Made by a program: the position numbers and the translations under genes. The notes beneath the pieces were generated by a model. That model made no database searches. It had not been told where the DNA came from and was given only the letters and a program-made list of their open reading frames with translations. A stretch of DNA of 6,493 nt from Amylibacter sp. (GTDB taxonomy: Bacteria; Pseudomonadota; Alphaproteobacteria; Rhodobacterales; Rhodobacteraceae), in NCBI GenBank assembly GCA_027083485.1, contig JALWOO010000276.1:1-6493 (forward strand), read 5' to 3'. Shown here in pieces: positions 1 through 6,047 of this stretch. Every line of letters begins with the position of its first letter. Positions within the stretch are counted from its first letter, which is position 1.

Positions 1-487
1 TCGGGGTGACGCCCGGCTCTGCAAACACCTGTTTTTCAAGGGTTGCATCTGCGGCACGCGGGAAATCGGGCAGGGCAAGGGCGATGGCCTCAAGGGCGAT
101 ATCGTACAGGTTTATTTCCCGGCCAAGCGGTTCTGCGTCCTCGTCAAGGGTCATTTCGGTGACGGAATCAGCTTCGGGTTCCTGCCAATCGCCCAGAAAC
201 AGGCGGGTGACGGGGGTATCGATGCGGGTTTTTACCGGTTGCAGGCTGACCACGCATTCCTGTGTTACGCTGGCCCCGACCTCGCCCTGAAACCGCCAGT
301 TTTTGCGGCCTTCGGGGGACAGGGTGCCTGTGATGCGGGTTTTGCGCAGATCCAGCAGCCCCAACACCTCTTGCGCGGATTTCAGCATCGTGTCGCTGAA
401 CAGCAAATCAAAGCTGCGCGAGCCGTTTTTGGGCATTTTGGCCATGGAAATGATGAAATCATCAGCGGATGCAGTTGGTTTTGCCAT
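1..487 (-). CDS. DUF177 (YceD-like) protein, C-terminus cut off by window edge
   Basis: 162 residues are visible and the gene runs off the left edge, so perhaps 20 or so C-terminal residues are missing. The family (DUF177, E. coli YceD) is a small cytoplasmic protein usually encoded just before rpmF (ribosomal protein L32) and linked to ribosome and rRNA biology; its exact role here is inferred from family only. Supporting sequence: a basic N-terminal half with TRITGTLSPEG (residues 50-60), the single Cys at C78 in TQECVVSL where the family often has one, then an acidic stretch (about 102-119), and the hallmark REINLYDIALEAIALALPDFP (about 123-143). The start ATG at 487-485 has a weak GGTGA five bases upstream; a second Met at residue 15 (SMAKMPK) is possible. 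It is divergent from bamE, a pairing I recall from Rhodobacterales. If the usual order holds, rpmF and plsX lie beyond the left edge. Confidence 0.85.
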   Translation of the reverse strand, partial: MAKPTASADDFIISMAKMPKNGSRSFDLLFSDTMLKSAQEVLGLLDLRKTRITGTLSPEGRKNWRFQGEVGASVTQECVVSLQPVKTRIDTPVTRLFLGDWQEPEADSVTEMTLDEDAEPLGREINLYDIALEAIALALPDFPRAADATLEKQVFAEPGVTP

Positions 488-613
488 TTTGTTCACCGGA
501 ATCGGGTGCATTAAGATTGCACTTGCGGGAAAGATACTAGAATGTAGAACATGGGCAGTATATGTGAGCAAGAAGATTTGCAACACTGGGTTTGCGACAC
601 TGGGGCGGGCTAT
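488..613. promoter_or_regulatory. Divergent control region between DUF177 and bamE
   Basis: This 126-bp gap separates two genes read in opposite directions, so it must hold both promoters. A possible plus-strand promoter for bamE is TTGCAC at 517-522 and TAGAAT at 538-543. The 15-bp spacing is shorter than usual, so this is weak. I see no convincing minus-strand promoter for DUF177. The region has no obvious long palindrome. Confidence 0.35.
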
Positions 614-1078
614 ATGCATTTTTGGCAGGCAAGTAAAATTCGACTGATTATGGCCGCAGGGCTTTTGGCGCTGGTGAGCGCATGTTCGGCGACCTTTCAG
701 AATCACGGCTATGTGCCAACGGACGCGGAATTGGAAAATATCCTTGTCGGTGTGGATACGCGCGAAACCGTGGCCGAGGTCATTGGCCGCCCGTCAAGCA
801 CCGGCGTGCTGGAAAACAGCGGCTGGTATTACATTTCCACCCGCATTCGCAATTTCGCCTATCGCAAGCCGGAAGTGATTGATCGTCAGCTGCTGGCGAT
901 TACCTTTGACAAAAAGGGTGTGGTGGCCAACATCGAACGCTTTGGCCTTGATCATGGCCGCGCCATTACGCTCAGCCGCCGTGTGACATCCACCGGCATC
1001 AAAGGGCCGGGTATCCTGAAACAGATCCTTGGCAACTTTGGCAACCTGAACGCCGGCGACTTTATCCCCGAAGGGTAA
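614..1078 (+). CDS. bamE: BamE outer-membrane assembly lipoprotein (SmpA/OmlA family)
   Basis: BamE is a small lipoprotein of the BAM complex, which inserts beta-barrel proteins into the outer membrane; it sits on the periplasmic face. From the ATG at 614 the product has 154 residues. Residues 1-23 form a lipoprotein signal with a basic start (K8, R10), a hydrophobic core (MAAGLLALVSA) and lipobox V-S-A-C with the lipidated cysteine at C24. The BamE fold follows: HGYVPTDAELENILVGVDTRETVAEVIGRPSS spans about 31-62, with the typical VGxDTRxxVxxxIGRP motif, then GWYYIS (70-75) and LLAITFDKKGVV (93-104). An in-frame ATG at 551 would add 21 residues before the signal peptide, which makes it unlikely; ATG 650 would leave a very short signal with no basic end. 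The ribosome binding site is poor (GGGGCGGG). It stops 39 bp before the convergent methyltransferase gene. Confidence 0.93.
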   Translation: MHFWQASKIRLIMAAGLLALVSACSATFQNHGYVPTDAELENILVGVDTRETVAEVIGRPSSTGVLENSGWYYISTRIRNFAYRKPEVIDRQLLAITFDKKGVVANIERFGLDHGRAITLSRRVTSTGIKGPGILKQILGNFGNLNAGDFIPEG

Positions 1079-1085
1079 AGGCGTT

Positions 1086-1109
1086 GCCTGACCGGCGAAC
1101 CGGTCAGGC
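1086..1109. terminator. Hairpin between convergent genes, likely bidirectional terminator
   Basis: A perfect 10-bp inverted repeat (GCCTGACCGG / CCGGTCAGGC) encloses a 4-base loop, CGAA on the plus strand and TTCG on the minus strand. It lies 7 bp after the bamE stop and 8 bp after the stop of the minus-strand methyltransferase gene, the right place to end both transcripts. The T-rich tract is weak on both sides (GTTATTTC on plus, CCTTTACCC on minus), so termination may be partial or the hairpin may mainly protect 3' ends. Confidence 0.7.
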
Positions 1110-1117
1110 GCGTTATT

Positions 1118-2680
1118 TCAGATTACCGCAACTTTACCGGCGTAGGCCTCTACGATGTGTTTATCCGCCTGCGCGCTCATCTGCGCGATTTCGCGGCGCT
1201 GGTCCTCTGACAATACGCCCTGTTCGGGGGCATTGCGGATAGAGGCAAGCGCCTGATCGCGGGCGGTTTCAAAGGCTCCGTGGCGTTCCGATGCCTCGTA
1301 ATCGTCGCGGCCGTCGCGGTGGAACACCTTGGGGATCAGCTGATCGCGGCAGAGCCTGACCGTGTGGTCGCTGTCCAGAAAATGCCCGCCGACGCGGATT
1401 TGCGACAGCTCGTCCCAGTTCAGACTATCGGCATCCACTTGCGGCGTGCGGATGAATCGCCGCACCATAGCTCCGATTTCATTGTCCAGCACCGCCTGAA
1501 CCGGACTGAACACCGTGGCGCATTCCAGTTGCCCGACCCCGCCAAGGATATCCGCTCCTGCCAGCGCGATATTCTGCATCAGCAGCGCGCGTTCGGCCAT
1601 GGATTGGTGATCCGCATCGGGTGTGTCGGAACCGGACCCGTAGGTATGGGCCATCATGCCAAAGCCCTGTTTCATCAGCTGGATCGCCATATTGGCGGCC
1701 TGCATGGATTCGACACTGGATTGCAGGGCAGACCCCGTGCGCATATCCAGATTGAACATAAGCGGTGTGGCAATCACCGGCGTGCCCGGTGACAGAATAT
1801 GCGCCATGGTCATCATACCAAGGATTTCCGCCCCCGCCATCAGGGTCATGGCCGGCACCGACAGCGGCGCGGTTCCCCCGCCAGAGGGCAGGGAACAGGC
1901 ATGGATCGGAATGCCGTATTTGCCCGCCTGAATGATGACCTCTGTATCCATGTGTTTGAATTCCAGCGGCGTAAAGGAGCAGGTAATCACGCTGGTGATC
2001 GGGCGGGCACGCAATTCGGATTCCCCGCCTGCGGCCACGGCGGCTATGCGCATCAGGTAATCAATGTTTTCCCATTGATAGGGCTGCATCCACACATGTT
2101 TATCGGTGTGGGCAATCATGGTGCCGAATGAATGGATGTCGGCGGTGACCTCCGGCACACCGGCGACAAAGGGGTGCGCGATGAAGCCCACCTGTTCCAG
2201 ATCACCGGCCACGGCCGCGATTTCGCGCACGGCTGTCAGATCCAGATTGCGGTATTTTGTGTCGCGCGGATCCACATAGCCATGGGCACCGGTGCCGGTG
2301 CGCAGGATGAACCCTTGATCGCGGCGCGGGATGTGCAAATCCAGTTCCGCCTTTTTACCGGCAAGCAGGGCCTGCTTCGGGGTGGTGGCTAGGGCTTCTT
2401 CTACCAAAGCACGGGGCAGGCGAATGCGGCCTGCCTCGGGGCCTTCACTGGCTCCGGCGGCCAGAAAGGCGGCCCGGGCCTGCGGATGTACGACCATAAC
2501 GCCGTAATCCTCCAGCAGGGCAAAGATCCGCTGTTTCAGGAATTCCATGCGATCGGGCGACAAAAAACCCAGCAAGGGGCGGGGGGCAAAACGGGCGTCC
2601 TGTGTAAAGGCGTCCGCCGGTTTTGCCGATTGCGGGGGCGCTGCGCGCCCGCGTCGTTTGCGTTTCGGTGTCTCAGCCAT
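1118..2680 (-). CDS. Trimethylamine methyltransferase (MttB) superfamily protein, non-pyrrolysine type
   Basis: This 520-residue protein belongs to the MttB superfamily, whose members move a methyl group from a methylated amine to a cobalamin-carrying corrinoid protein. Archaeal MttB uses pyrrolysine at an in-frame TAG. Here the frame has no internal stop, as in bacterial members such as the glycine betaine enzyme MtgB, so the substrate is more likely a quaternary amine; it cannot be read from the sequence. Family-typical blocks are RTGTGAHGYVDP (127-138), SGGGTAPLSVPAM (266-278), ILSPGTPVIATPLMFNLDMRTG (295-316) and DADHQSMAERALLMQNIALAGAD (355-377). The N-terminus (1-30) is basic and looks disordered. 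I chose ATG 2680 because AAAGGAGG stands 6 bp upstream; an in-frame start at 2782 would add 34 residues with no such site and cross the regulatory leader. No corrinoid protein is adjacent. Confidence 0.9.
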   Translation of the reverse strand: MAETPKRKRRGRAAPPQSAKPADAFTQDARFAPRPLLGFLSPDRMEFLKQRIFALLEDYGVMVVHPQARAAFLAAGASEGPEAGRIRLPRALVEEALATTPKQALLAGKKAELDLHIPRRDQGFILRTGTGAHGYVDPRDTKYRNLDLTAVREIAAVAGDLEQVGFIAHPFVAGVPEVTADIHSFGTMIAHTDKHVWMQPYQWENIDYLMRIAAVAAGGESELRARPITSVITCSFTPLEFKHMDTEVIIQAGKYGIPIHACSLPSGGGTAPLSVPAMTLMAGAEILGMMTMAHILSPGTPVIATPLMFNLDMRTGSALQSSVESMQAANMAIQLMKQGFGMMAHTYGSGSDTPDADHQSMAERALLMQNIALAGADILGGVGQLECATVFSPVQAVLDNEIGAMVRRFIRTPQVDADSLNWDELSQIRVGGHFLDSDHTVRLCRDQLIPKVFHRDGRDDYEASERHGAFETARDQALASIRNAPEQGVLSEDQRREIAQMSAQADKHIVEAYAGKVAVI

Positions 2681-2686
2681 GCCAAA

Positions 2687-2694
2687 CCTCCTTT
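2687..2694 (-). promoter_or_regulatory. Strong ribosome binding site of the MttB-like gene
   Basis: The minus strand reads AAAGGAGG, a full match to the anti-Shine-Dalgarno, with 6 bp between it and ATG 2680. It is the best ribosome binding site in the window and fixes the start of the methyltransferase gene. Confidence 0.88.
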
Positions 2695-2712
2695 GAAAAG
2701 AGCAAGGTTGAT

Positions 2713-2741
2713 AAAGCGTTTCAACGCGGTCAAAACGCTTT
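2713..2741. promoter_or_regulatory. Paired LacI-type operator-like sites
   Basis: AAAGCGTTT (2713-2721) and AAACGCTTT (2733-2741) form a perfect 9-bp inverted repeat with an 11-bp spacer. Each arm is itself nearly palindromic and fits the AAnCGnTT core typical of LacI/GalR-family operators. The two CG centres are 20 bp apart, about two helical turns, so two dimers could bind the same DNA face. They lie about 33-61 bp upstream of the MttB-like ATG. No regulator gene of this family is in the window, so the assignment is inference. Confidence 0.4.
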
Positions 2742-2755
2742 GGCACACACCGATT

Positions 2756-2790
2756 TTGCTCACTGCCTGCCGACTTGAGCAAGGGCAGTG
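2756..2790 (-). repeat. Two interleaved inverted repeats in the MttB-like leader
   Basis: On the plus strand TTGCTC (2756-2761) is complementary to GAGCAA (2777-2782), and CACTGCC (2761-2767) is complementary to GGCAGTG (2784-2790). The arms alternate rather than nest, so in RNA only one hairpin at a time could easily form. It may be a switchable leader, an operator, or chance. Confidence 0.35.
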
Positions 2791-2799
2791 TAGCAAGGC

Positions 2800-2822
2800 G
2801 GGCGGTATAAATCCAGCCGCCC
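2800..2822 (-). terminator. Weak hairpin at the DUF3461 stop codon
   Basis: GGGCGG (2800-2805) pairs with CCGCCC (2817-2822) around an 11-base AT-rich loop, and the stem takes in the last base of the DUF3461 TAG stop. There is no T-run after it, so it would be at most a partial or factor-assisted terminator. Confidence 0.3.
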
Positions 2823-3217
2823 TAGTTGTCCAATTTATCGATCATTTTGGTCAGCTGGGCAATGCGGTCGTTGACCTCTGCGTTCAGTTCGGCCAATTCC
2901 TGTTTGATGTCTTTGGCGCTCGCGGTGGTTTTTTTCTGGTCGGCCAGCAATTTGTCCAGCTCGGCAATGGCGCGCGCCAGAATAGGCGAGATTTCATAGC
3001 GAATGGCCTGTTCGCCGCGCAATTCCGCACCGGGCATGGGTTTGCCGATACGCTTGAATTCATAGCGCCGCCGTTTGGGCAGGAACGATCCCTTGGGGCG
3101 TTTGTAATCAATGCGCAAAACATCCTTGTCATCGGCCACATGCACGGTTTCATAACCGATAATCTGTTTCGGGTTCACAATGCCCATTTCGGTTAGGTTC
3201 GGAGTATCAATTTTCAT
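2822..3217 (-). CDS. DUF3461 family protein
   Basis: This is a 131-residue soluble protein with no known function. It matches the DUF3461 family as I remember it: an N-terminal TPNLTEMGIVNPKQI (5-19), DVLRIDYKRPKGSFLPKRRRYEF (32-54) with its basic patch KRRRYEFKR, and EISPILARAIAELDKLL (75-91). Gammaproteobacterial members share the TLTxMG, YYKRxKGSxLP and EISPxLLKAVAELD blocks. The last 40 residues are charged and heptad-like (QELAELNAEVNDRIAQLTKM), so a C-terminal coiled coil and oligomerisation are likely. There is no signal peptide or membrane segment. The start ATG 3217 has only a weak site (AGGG, 8 bp upstream). It lies 84 bp after the MFS gene on the same strand, with an AT-rich gap that may hold its own promoter. 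Confidence 0.8.
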   Translation of the reverse strand: MKIDTPNLTEMGIVNPKQIIGYETVHVADDKDVLRIDYKRPKGSFLPKRRRYEFKRIGKPMPGAELRGEQAIRYEISPILARAIAELDKLLADQKKTTASAKDIKQELAELNAEVNDRIAQLTKMIDKLDN

Positions 3218-3258
3218 CGGTAAGCCCTGTTCTGATATTGTTTTTCTTTTTGGTTTAG

Positions 3259-3273
3259 GGGGTACACTACCCC
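3259..3273. promoter_or_regulatory. 15-bp palindrome in the DUF3461 promoter region
   Basis: GGGGTA (3259-3264) and TACCCC (3268-3273) flank CAC, making a perfect 6-bp dyad in an otherwise AT-rich gap. It overlaps a possible -10 element of the DUF3461 promoter, so it could be an operator. Read on the plus strand it is followed by GTTTTTC, which looks like a small terminator, but no plus-strand gene precedes it. Confidence 0.35.
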
Positions 3274-3291
3274 GTTTTTCAATAGAAACAA
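3264..3291 (-). promoter_or_regulatory. Possible DUF3461 promoter
   Basis: On the minus strand TTGTTT (3291-3286) and TAGTGT (3269-3264) are 16 bp apart and about 47 bp upstream of the DUF3461 ATG. Both match the sigma-70 boxes only partly. The AT-rich setting between GC-rich genes supports a promoter here. Confidence 0.3.
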
Positions 3292-3301
3292 CCGGAATTT
3301 T

Positions 3302-4474
3302 CTATGATGGTGTCCGAAGCGTCAAAGCGGGCGGAATGGCCAACAGGGCCAGCAGCGCCATGGCTGTCAGGGTCACGCTCAGGCCATGGCTGTCGGCCAG
3401 CACCCCGAACAGCACCGGCCCGACAACAGAGGAAATCCCCGATACCGCATAGATCAGGGCAAAACCGCGCGACTGGCGGGCGGGATCGAACAGGTCGGAA
3501 ACCGATCCATAGGTGATTGATGTCGAGCCTTGCAAAAACATGCCCAGAAAAGGCAGCAACACAAAGGCCGCCAGCATCGGCAGCAGGCTCAGCCCGATCA
3601 GACCGAGCGCCGTGGCCGCCTGTGCCAGCACAAAGGCCGGTTTCGGGCCAAGCCGCCCAGCCAGCATCCCGCAGCCTGCCTTGCCGAACATGCCGCCGAT
3701 CAGCGACAGCACCAGCGCAAAGCTGGCCCAATGGGTCGGCGCGCCTTTGTCCAGAAACACAAACACCACAAACACCATGAAACCGGATTGCACCGCGGTA
3801 TCAAGGAACGACGTCAGGCACAGACGCGAAAAACCGCTTTGATCGCGAATGCCCCAGCCGGTGCCGTGGCTGGCCCTACGGGCGGCGGCGGTTTTCGGGC
3901 TGCCAACGCCGGTTTTGTTGAAAAACCACCACAACAGGGCGGTAAACAGCAGGGTCACAAGGCCAAAGGCCCCCATGGTGCCTTGCCAGCCCATCCCCGC
4001 CCAGGCAGTGAGCGCGATCAGCCCGCTAAAGCCCAGCTTGCCCGCGTCACCGGCGGAATTATACAGCCCCAGCGCCCCGCGCCTTGCCGGGGTATCAAAC
4101 CGGGCGCTGATGATGGCCGAGCAAAGCGCATGTTGAAAAGCATTGCCGATGCCAATGGCCACAAAGGCCAGCATCACGGAGGCGAGGCTCTGGGCAAGGG
4201 GTAAAAGCAACGCGCCAAAGCCTGCGCAAAACAGCCCGAACACCAGCAAACGGCGCTCCCCCCAGCGTTCGGACAGCACACCGCCGGGAATTTCAAACGC
4301 CACCATCACCGCGCTTTTCATGGCGCGCAACAGGCCGACCTGCGCATAGCTCAGGCCAAAGGTTTGCGCCAGCAGTGGCAAGACAAGGTTCAGCGCCACG
4401 CTGATGCCGTCCTGTGCGGCATGGGTCAGGCTGCAAAATCCAAGGATCCGGCGTGCGGTAAGGGGGCTGGCCAT
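3302..4474 (-). CDS. MFS transporter, Fsr-like, in the zinc operon
   Basis: This 390-residue inner-membrane protein of the major facilitator superfamily has about 12 hydrophobic segments in two halves, joined by a polar loop at about 186-215. Features are LTHAAQDG in the first helix (16-23), a degenerate motif A between helices 2 and 3 (GGVLSERWGERR, 64-75), and its counterpart in the second half (GMLAGRLGPKPA, 269-280). The stretch GIGNAFQHALCSAI (108-121) followed by RRGALGLYNSAGDAGKLG resembles the fosmidomycin-resistance (Fsr) subfamily, which suggests efflux, but the substrate is unknown. ATG 4474 follows the znuB stop by 15 bp, with AAGGCG 6 bp upstream, so it is probably co-transcribed with znuB. 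A link to zinc is only inferred from position. It could equally be a passenger gene. Confidence 0.88.
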   Translation of the reverse strand: MASPLTARRILGFCSLTHAAQDGISVALNLVLPLLAQTFGLSYAQVGLLRAMKSAVMVAFEIPGGVLSERWGERRLLVFGLFCAGFGALLLPLAQSLASVMLAFVAIGIGNAFQHALCSAIISARFDTPARRGALGLYNSAGDAGKLGFSGLIALTAWAGMGWQGTMGAFGLVTLLFTALLWWFFNKTGVGSPKTAAARRASHGTGWGIRDQSGFSRLCLTSFLDTAVQSGFMVFVVFVFLDKGAPTHWASFALVLSLIGGMFGKAGCGMLAGRLGPKPAFVLAQAATALGLIGLSLLPMLAAFVLLPFLGMFLQGSTSITYGSVSDLFDPARQSRGFALIYAVSGISSVVGPVLFGVLADSHGLSVTLTAMALLALLAIPPALTLRTPS

Positions 4475-4489
4475 GAAAAGCGCCTTGTG

Positions 4490-5284
4490 TCAGGACCGGC
4501 GCAGCATGCGCCCGACAATATGAAGCAACGCGAATATCACCGCTGCAAGGCAAACAATACTGGGGCCGGTGGGGGTGTCAAACAGCAAAGACATCTGCAC
4601 CCCGCCAACCGCCGAGACAGCCCCGATCACACCGGCCCCCAGGGCCATGGCCTCGGGTGTGCGCGCCAGCGGGCGGGCGGCAGAGGCCGGAATAATCAGC
4701 AGGGCCGCAATCAGCAAAGCCCCCACCAGCTTGATCGCCACCGCCACCGTAATCGCCAGCGCCAGCGTCAACACCAGCTGTTCGCGCTTCGGATTCAGCC
4801 CCGCCGCATAGGCAAGGTCTTCGTTCAGGGTGGCCGTTAACAGCGCCGACCAGCGCCAGACCATCAGGGCGATCACCAGCAGGGCACCGCCCCAGACGAT
4901 CGCCAGATCCAGCTTGCCCACTGCCAGAATATCGCCAAACAAATAGGCCATCAGATCAATCCGCACCCCGTGCAGAAAAGACACCGCCACAAGGCCAAAA
5001 GCCAGCGCCGCATGGGACAGAACGCCCAGCAGGCTATCCATGCCGACGCCGCGCCCTGTCAGTGTGGAGACCAGCAACCCCATGGCCAGCGCCACCCCCA
5101 AAGCCCCCACAAAAACCGAAACGCCAAAGCCAAGCGCCAGCGCCACCCCCAAAACGGCTGCATGGGCCGTGGCATCGCCGAAAAAGGCCATGCGCCGCCA
5201 GACCACAAAACTGCCCAGCGGTGCCGCGGCCAGGGCCACAGCTATGCCCGCCAGCGTGGCGCGGATTACGAAATCATCCAGCAT
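4490..5284 (-). CDS. znuB: ZnuB zinc ABC transporter permease
   Basis: ZnuB is the inner-membrane channel of the high-affinity zinc importer and works as a dimer with ZnuC. The product has 264 residues, close to the usual 260 or so, with seven to nine hydrophobic segments of the ABC-3 permease family. Hallmarks are WRRMAFFGDATAHAAVLG (29-46), GDILAVG (117-123), KLVGALLIAALLIIPASAARPLA (185-207) and DTPTGPSIV (236-244). I chose ATG 5284 because AAGGG lies 7 bp upstream and MLDDFVIRATLAG is a normal family start. In-frame ATGs further upstream, out to 5356, would add a Thr-rich stretch that is only the His-tail DNA of znuC read in another frame. The start lies inside znuC, overlapping it by 11 bp, so translation is probably coupled. 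ABC-3 permeases for manganese are similar, but Zur next door favours zinc. Confidence 0.93.
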   Translation of the reverse strand: MLDDFVIRATLAGIAVALAAAPLGSFVVWRRMAFFGDATAHAAVLGVALALGFGVSVFVGALGVALAMGLLVSTLTGRGVGMDSLLGVLSHAALAFGLVAVSFLHGVRIDLMAYLFGDILAVGKLDLAIVWGGALLVIALMVWRWSALLTATLNEDLAYAAGLNPKREQLVLTLALAITVAVAIKLVGALLIAALLIIPASAARPLARTPEAMALGAGVIGAVSAVGGVQMSLLFDTPTGPSIVCLAAVIFALLHIVGRMLRRS

Positions 5285-6047
5285 GGTCATGCCCTTCATG
5301 GTCGCAACTGTGGTGATTGTGGTTGTGGTTGTGATCGTGGTCATGGTCGTGATCATGCCGGTAGAGCGCCAGCGCCCCGTGGGTGCCGGAACCGAATAGC
5401 TGCCGGTATTCCGGCGCGCTCACCACCACTTCCGGCGTGCCGTGGCAACACACATGCCCGTTCAGGCAGATCACCCGATCAGAGGCCGCCATCACCACAT
5501 GCAATTCATGGCTGACCATCAACACCCCGCAGCCCAGATCGCGGCGCAGCCGGTCGATCAGCTGGTAAAAGGCCGCAGAACCGGGTTGGTCAAGGCCGGT
5601 GGTGGGTTCGTCAAGGATCAGCAAATCGGGCTTTTCCAGCAGGGCGCGTGCCAGCAACACCCGCTGGAACTGGCCACCGGACAGTCCCTGAAGCGGGCGG
5701 TCTGCCACTTCGGGTGCGCCAACGGTTTGCAGGATGTCGCCGACCTCGGTTGCCCTGCGCCGCCTTGGCAGGCTCAGGAAGCGGCGGGCCGTGATCGGCA
5801 GGCTGTCGTCAATCATCAGCTTTTGCGGCACATAGCCGATGCGCAGGCCGGGCAGGCGGGTAATGCGCCCCGCGCTGGGCGGCAAAGCCCCGATAATGGC
5901 GCGGATCAGGCTGGTTTTGCCCGATCCGTTCGGCCCGATCAGCGTGACGATCTCGCCTTTGTCCAGCCGCATATCCACCCCTTGCAAGGCCAGATGCCCG
6001 CCGGGTTTCAGGGTCAGGTTTTCAATTTCGATCAGGGGCGGGGTCAC
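5274..6047 (-). CDS. znuC: ZnuC zinc ABC transporter ATPase with His-rich tail
   Basis: ZnuC is the cytoplasmic ATPase that drives zinc import through ZnuB. From GTG 6047 it has 257 residues with every ABC motif intact: Walker A GPNGSGKTS (38-46), Q-loop Q75 in YVPQK, signature LSGGQ (122-126), Walker B LLILDE (142-147) and switch H180 in VSHELH. Residues 231-255 form a His-rich tail with 12 His and 1 Cys (C248), probably binding zinc at the cytoplasmic side. Start choice: GTG 6047 overlaps the zur stop as GTGA, typical of coupled genes, and has AGGAGG 10 bp upstream. An in-frame GTG at 6083 would add 12 residues but has no ribosome binding site and lies deeper in zur. The zinc assignment rests on the Zur and ZnuB neighbours and the His tail. 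Confidence 0.93.
   Translation of the reverse strand: MTPPLIEIENLTLKPGGHLALQGVDMRLDKGEIVTLIGPNGSGKTSLIRAIIGALPPSAGRITRLPGLRIGYVPQKLMIDDSLPITARRFLSLPRRRRATEVGDILQTVGAPEVADRPLQGLSGGQFQRVLLARALLEKPDLLILDEPTTGLDQPGSAAFYQLIDRLRRDLGCGVLMVSHELHVVMAASDRVICLNGHVCCHGTPEVVVSAPEYRQLFGSGTHGALALYRHDHDHDHDHNHNHNHHSCDHEGHDHAG
5283..5357 (-). repeat. His-rich repeat DNA at the end of znuC, overlapping the znuB start
   Basis: A degenerate 6-bp repeat (CAY-RAY, giving His-Asp or His-Asn pairs) encodes the ZnuC tail. Units shift from GAC to AAC, consistent with repeat expansion and drift. It reads into the znuB ribosome binding site and start codon, so the last tail codons serve both genes. It is protein-coding and not a CRISPR or satellite. 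Confidence 0.8.
5292..5296 (-). promoter_or_regulatory. Ribosome binding site of znuB, inside znuC
   Basis: AAGGG on the minus strand lies 7 bp before ATG 5284 and is formed by the Glu-Gly codons (E251-G252) of the ZnuC tail. It favours ATG 5284 over ATG 5290, which would have only one base of spacing. Confidence 0.7.

Larger units (their letters stand above)
2681..2821 (-). promoter_or_regulatory. Leader and control region of the MttB-like gene
   Basis: This 141-bp gap between the DUF3461 stop and the MttB-like start is rich in structure. In transcription order it holds a weak hairpin just after the DUF3461 stop, two interleaved inverted repeats, a pair of operator-like sites and a strong ribosome binding site. 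I could not find a convincing -35/-10 pair: TTGACC (minus strand, 2727-2732) is followed by TATCAA at only 14 bp. The promoter is therefore not located, although the gap size and contents suggest the gene has its own. Confidence 0.5.

Noticed and set aside
551..613. Upstream ATG for bamE adding 21 residues
   Set aside because: It would place a polar stretch before the lipoprotein signal; ATG 614 gives a normal signal peptide with the lipobox Cys at 24.
1118..2680. Pyrrolysine (in-frame TAG) in the MttB-like gene
   Set aside because: The frame has no internal stop codon from ATG 2680 to TGA 1118.
2741..2760. Sigma-54-like promoter (TGGCAC then TTGC) on the plus strand
   Set aside because: The two boxes are 9 bp apart instead of 5, and no plus-strand gene follows.
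2681..2782. 34-residue N-terminal extension of the MttB-like protein
   Set aside because: It crosses inverted repeats and operator-like sites and lacks a ribosome binding site, while ATG 2680 follows AAAGGAGG.
2486..3196. Long open frame on the plus strand (236 residues)
   Set aside because: It runs antisense across the start of the MttB-like gene, the intergenic gap and DUF3461, with low-complexity composition and no recognisable domain; GC-rich DNA gives such shadows often.
3259..3280. Plus-strand intrinsic terminator (GGGGTA-CAC-TACCCC then TTTTT)
   Set aside because: No plus-strand gene precedes it and genes on both sides are on the minus strand; an operator or chance dyad is more likely.
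5285..5356. Thr-rich N-terminal extension of ZnuB (24 residues)
   Set aside because: It is the His-tail repeat of znuC read in another frame; ATG 5284 has a good ribosome binding site and gives the usual family length.
5283..5362. CRISPR-like or satellite repeat
   Set aside because: The units are 6 bp, degenerate, and in frame as His-Asp/His-Asn codons of ZnuC; there are no spacers.
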